Source of the DNA: a virus
IMG/VR virus record: IMGVR_UViG_3300028581_001859
Location: 1-32,262 of that record
Reading direction: 5' to 3' (one strand)
Length of the DNA: 32,262 nucleotides
Part shown: positions 31,276 to 32,262 of the stretch, in pieces
Position numbering within the stretch: position 1 is the stretch's first letter
How the letters are laid out: each line of letters opens with the position of its first letter
Made by a program: the position numbers and the translations under genes
Notes under the pieces: generated by a model
What the model saw: only the letters and a program-made list of their open reading frames with translations
The model's database searches: none
Told to the model about the DNA's origin: nothing

Positions 31276-31386
31276 ATGAAAATCTATATTTTAACTAGAG
31301 GCACAGAGGTCTTCATTGGCTATTGGCATGACTTAGCAGCCCGTTTCCCTTTCCATCAAGACCTGTTCGTGCCTCTGTCTCAATAG
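31276..31386 (+). CDS. 36-residue protein, intact second parent of the chimera
   Basis: MKIYILTRGTEVFIGYWHDL, then AARFPFHQDLFVPLSQ and TAG. AAGG lies about 9 nt before ATG, and the stop is 10 bp before the SleB-like gene with AGGAG between them, so it is probably the first gene of a two-gene unit. No family recognised; it is short but has ordinary composition and a good ribosome site. Confidence 0.5.
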   Translation: MKIYILTRGTEVFIGYWHDLAARFPFHQDLFVPLSQ

Positions 31387-31396
31387 GAGATAGCTT

Positions 31397-31747
31397 ATGC
31401 TAGCCACCGCTTGCCTCATGGCAGCTATGTTCTTTGAAGCTAGGAATCAACCCCGAGCTTCACAAATTGCGGTTCAATCAGTTGTTCTGAACCGTTCCCT
31501 GAAATCCCACAAATCGGTATGTGGGGTGCTGAAAAAGCACAAACAATTCACCTGGGCAAAAGGGGGCAAAATCCCTCCAGTACGCCCTGTTGGCAGATTA
31601 GACAAGCAAGCGTATAAGGTGCTTAGGAAACACCTGTACAAGCGCAATTTAAGTAGGAAATACCTGTACTTCAATACTGTTAGGATGGGTAGGAGGTACA
31701 AAACACCCGTACCCGTAGTAAGAATAGCCAATATGCTGTTCTATTAG
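31397..31747 (+). CDS. SleB-type cell wall hydrolase
   Basis: 116 residues, starting MLATACLMAAMFFEARNQPR. The Hydrolase_2/SleB pattern is clear: LMAAMFFEARNQPRASQIAV with the catalytic Glu in EAR, AVQSVVLNRSLKSHKSVCGV, then KKHKQFTWAKGGK. These enzymes cleave glycan strands as lytic transglycosylases. The N-terminus MLATACLMAAMFF is hydrophobic but belongs to the domain, so export would need a holin or another route. AGGAGA is 7 nt upstream. It lies on the early strand, away from the M15 endolysin. Confidence 0.82.
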   Translation: MLATACLMAAMFFEARNQPRASQIAVQSVVLNRSLKSHKSVCGVLKKHKQFTWAKGGKIPPVRPVGRLDKQAYKVLRKHLYKRNLSRKYLYFNTVRMGRRYKTPVPVVRIANMLFY

Positions 31748-31780
31748 GATACGATTTTCAATTACAATAGGATGCAAATC

Positions 31781-32115
31781 ATGTTTAACGGGCAATGCCT
31801 TGATGACCACTTCAAAATCTTTGAAAGAGAACACTTCCATGTTCTCCGCGATATTGGCTGAAAGCCACGAATCCTCCCGAGCATCCAATTCTGGATGCTC
31901 GGTAGTCGGAAAATATCCAGTTAAAAGAGTACATTTCTCTTAACAATTTAGGATTGCCTGTAACGAATAGGATGTACCACTTAACCGAAGACGGTTTCAG
32001 TTTGGTAGTAATGGGATTCACGGGGGCAAGATTCAGTCGCTGCATGCGATTAGCGAGGGAGAACCCCACGCATTTTGTTCAAGTTGGTTGGTTATCACAA
32101 GCTGCGAGAAGTTGA
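31781..32115 (+). pseudogene. Rha-like phage regulatory protein, broken over three frames
   Basis: Three fragments in correct order but different frames. Frame 1: MFNGQCLDDHF, then EREHFHVLRDIG and stop at 31859. Frame 2: ILAESHESSRASNSGCSVVG from 31851 to 31943. Frame 3: EYISLNNLGLPVTNRMYHLT, then EDGFSLVVMGFTG and onward to TGA 32115, with ATG 31972 inside. HVLRDI and YHLTEDGFxxxVMGFTG are the two hallmarks of the Rha (pRha) family. Indels must have broken the gene, or the sequence has errors near the window end. A ribosome site AGGA precedes ATG 31781. Only a 26- and a 47-residue piece could be translated. Confidence 0.62.
31877..31902. repeat. Perfect 11-bp hairpin in the broken Rha-like gene
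   Basis: CCGAGCATCCA/TGGATGCTCGG with loop ATTC. There is no T tract on either side, so it is not an intrinsic terminator. It sits where the reading frame is lost and may be part of the damage. Confidence 0.7.
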
Positions 32116-32262
32116 CAACGCTTTTAGACTTGCCTGGCTCCGCAATAGGATGCGTGTATCCTGCTCTGTTTGAGTAGGATGTGCAGATACTATTCACCCT
32201 GCCATTAGGGAAAATTTGGACAATCCCAGCACATACCCGTGGGTTGCATAAGAAAAACGGTG
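32116..32262. other. Right-edge stretch with no clear gene
   Basis: 147 bp holding a TTGACA (32112-32117, overlapping the preceding stop) without a matching -10, and two TAGGATG strings (about 32146 and 32176). Open frames are under 12 codons. Confidence 0.4.

Larger units (their letters stand above)
30021..31336. repeat. Perfect 658-bp tandem duplication
   Basis: 30021-30678 and 30679-31336 are identical by inspection, offset by exactly 658 bp. The first 8 bases, CAGCCCGT, occur a third time immediately after the second copy (31337-31344), so the ancestral locus had CAGCCCGT at both ends and slippage or recombination there made the duplication. An assembly artefact is possible. Confidence 0.93.

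Overview
The window is part of a tailed-phage (Caudoviricetes) or prophage genome, probably of a Gram-negative proteobacterial host. Evidence is a complete head-packaging-tail gene order, a GpA-type large terminase, a DksA/TraR-type zinc-finger protein and an AntA antirepressor. I see no integrase, tRNA, rRNA or CRISPR, and the host cannot be named from sequence alone.

Minus strand, about 27.9 kb down to 1 (late genes, read right to left). A small zinc-finger gene and an AntA antirepressor with a structured leader come first. The packaging operon follows (candidate small terminase, unknown gene, DksA-like protein, large terminase, portal). A short block with its own promoter then carries an M15 endolysin, a DUF1353 protein, a one-TM holin-like protein and a small DUF2829/Tad2-like protein. 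Next are the head genes: S49 protease with a probable nested scaffold, decoration-like protein, major capsid protein and a small protein with an internal duplication. A self-contained homing-endonuclease cassette and a promoter-bearing unknown gene interrupt the series. Head-tail connectors, tail terminator, neck-like protein, two paralogous tail-tube proteins, a putative chaperone and a giant tape measure protein complete it. The tape measure gene runs off the left edge inside a 42-bp tandem repeat.

About 27.9-28.4 kb is the divergent control region. It has a minus-strand promoter, hairpins and a long perfect-stem leader in front of the first plus-strand gene.

Plus strand, 28.4-32.3 kb (probable early genes). 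The most unusual content is here. Two type III hammerhead ribozymes, each directly preceded by a GC-rich hairpin, flank a 67-codon gene, so self-cleavage would release a 306-nt RNA that could in principle circularise. Downstream, a 658-bp segment is perfectly tandemly duplicated. Each copy contains a 91-bp perfect inverted repeat, a 41-bp pure A/T tract and a consensus DnaA box, so it looks like a duplicated replication origin. The duplication junction fused two small genes into a chimera. A SleB-type cell-wall hydrolase and a broken Rha-like gene end the window.

How it fits together: antirepression through AntA (and formerly Rha) would govern entry into the lytic programme, the plus-strand operon would be expressed early and cut by ribozymes, and the minus-strand genes build, package and release the virion. 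Recent in-frame or segmental duplications occur in at least four separate places, which suggests active repeat expansion in this genome.
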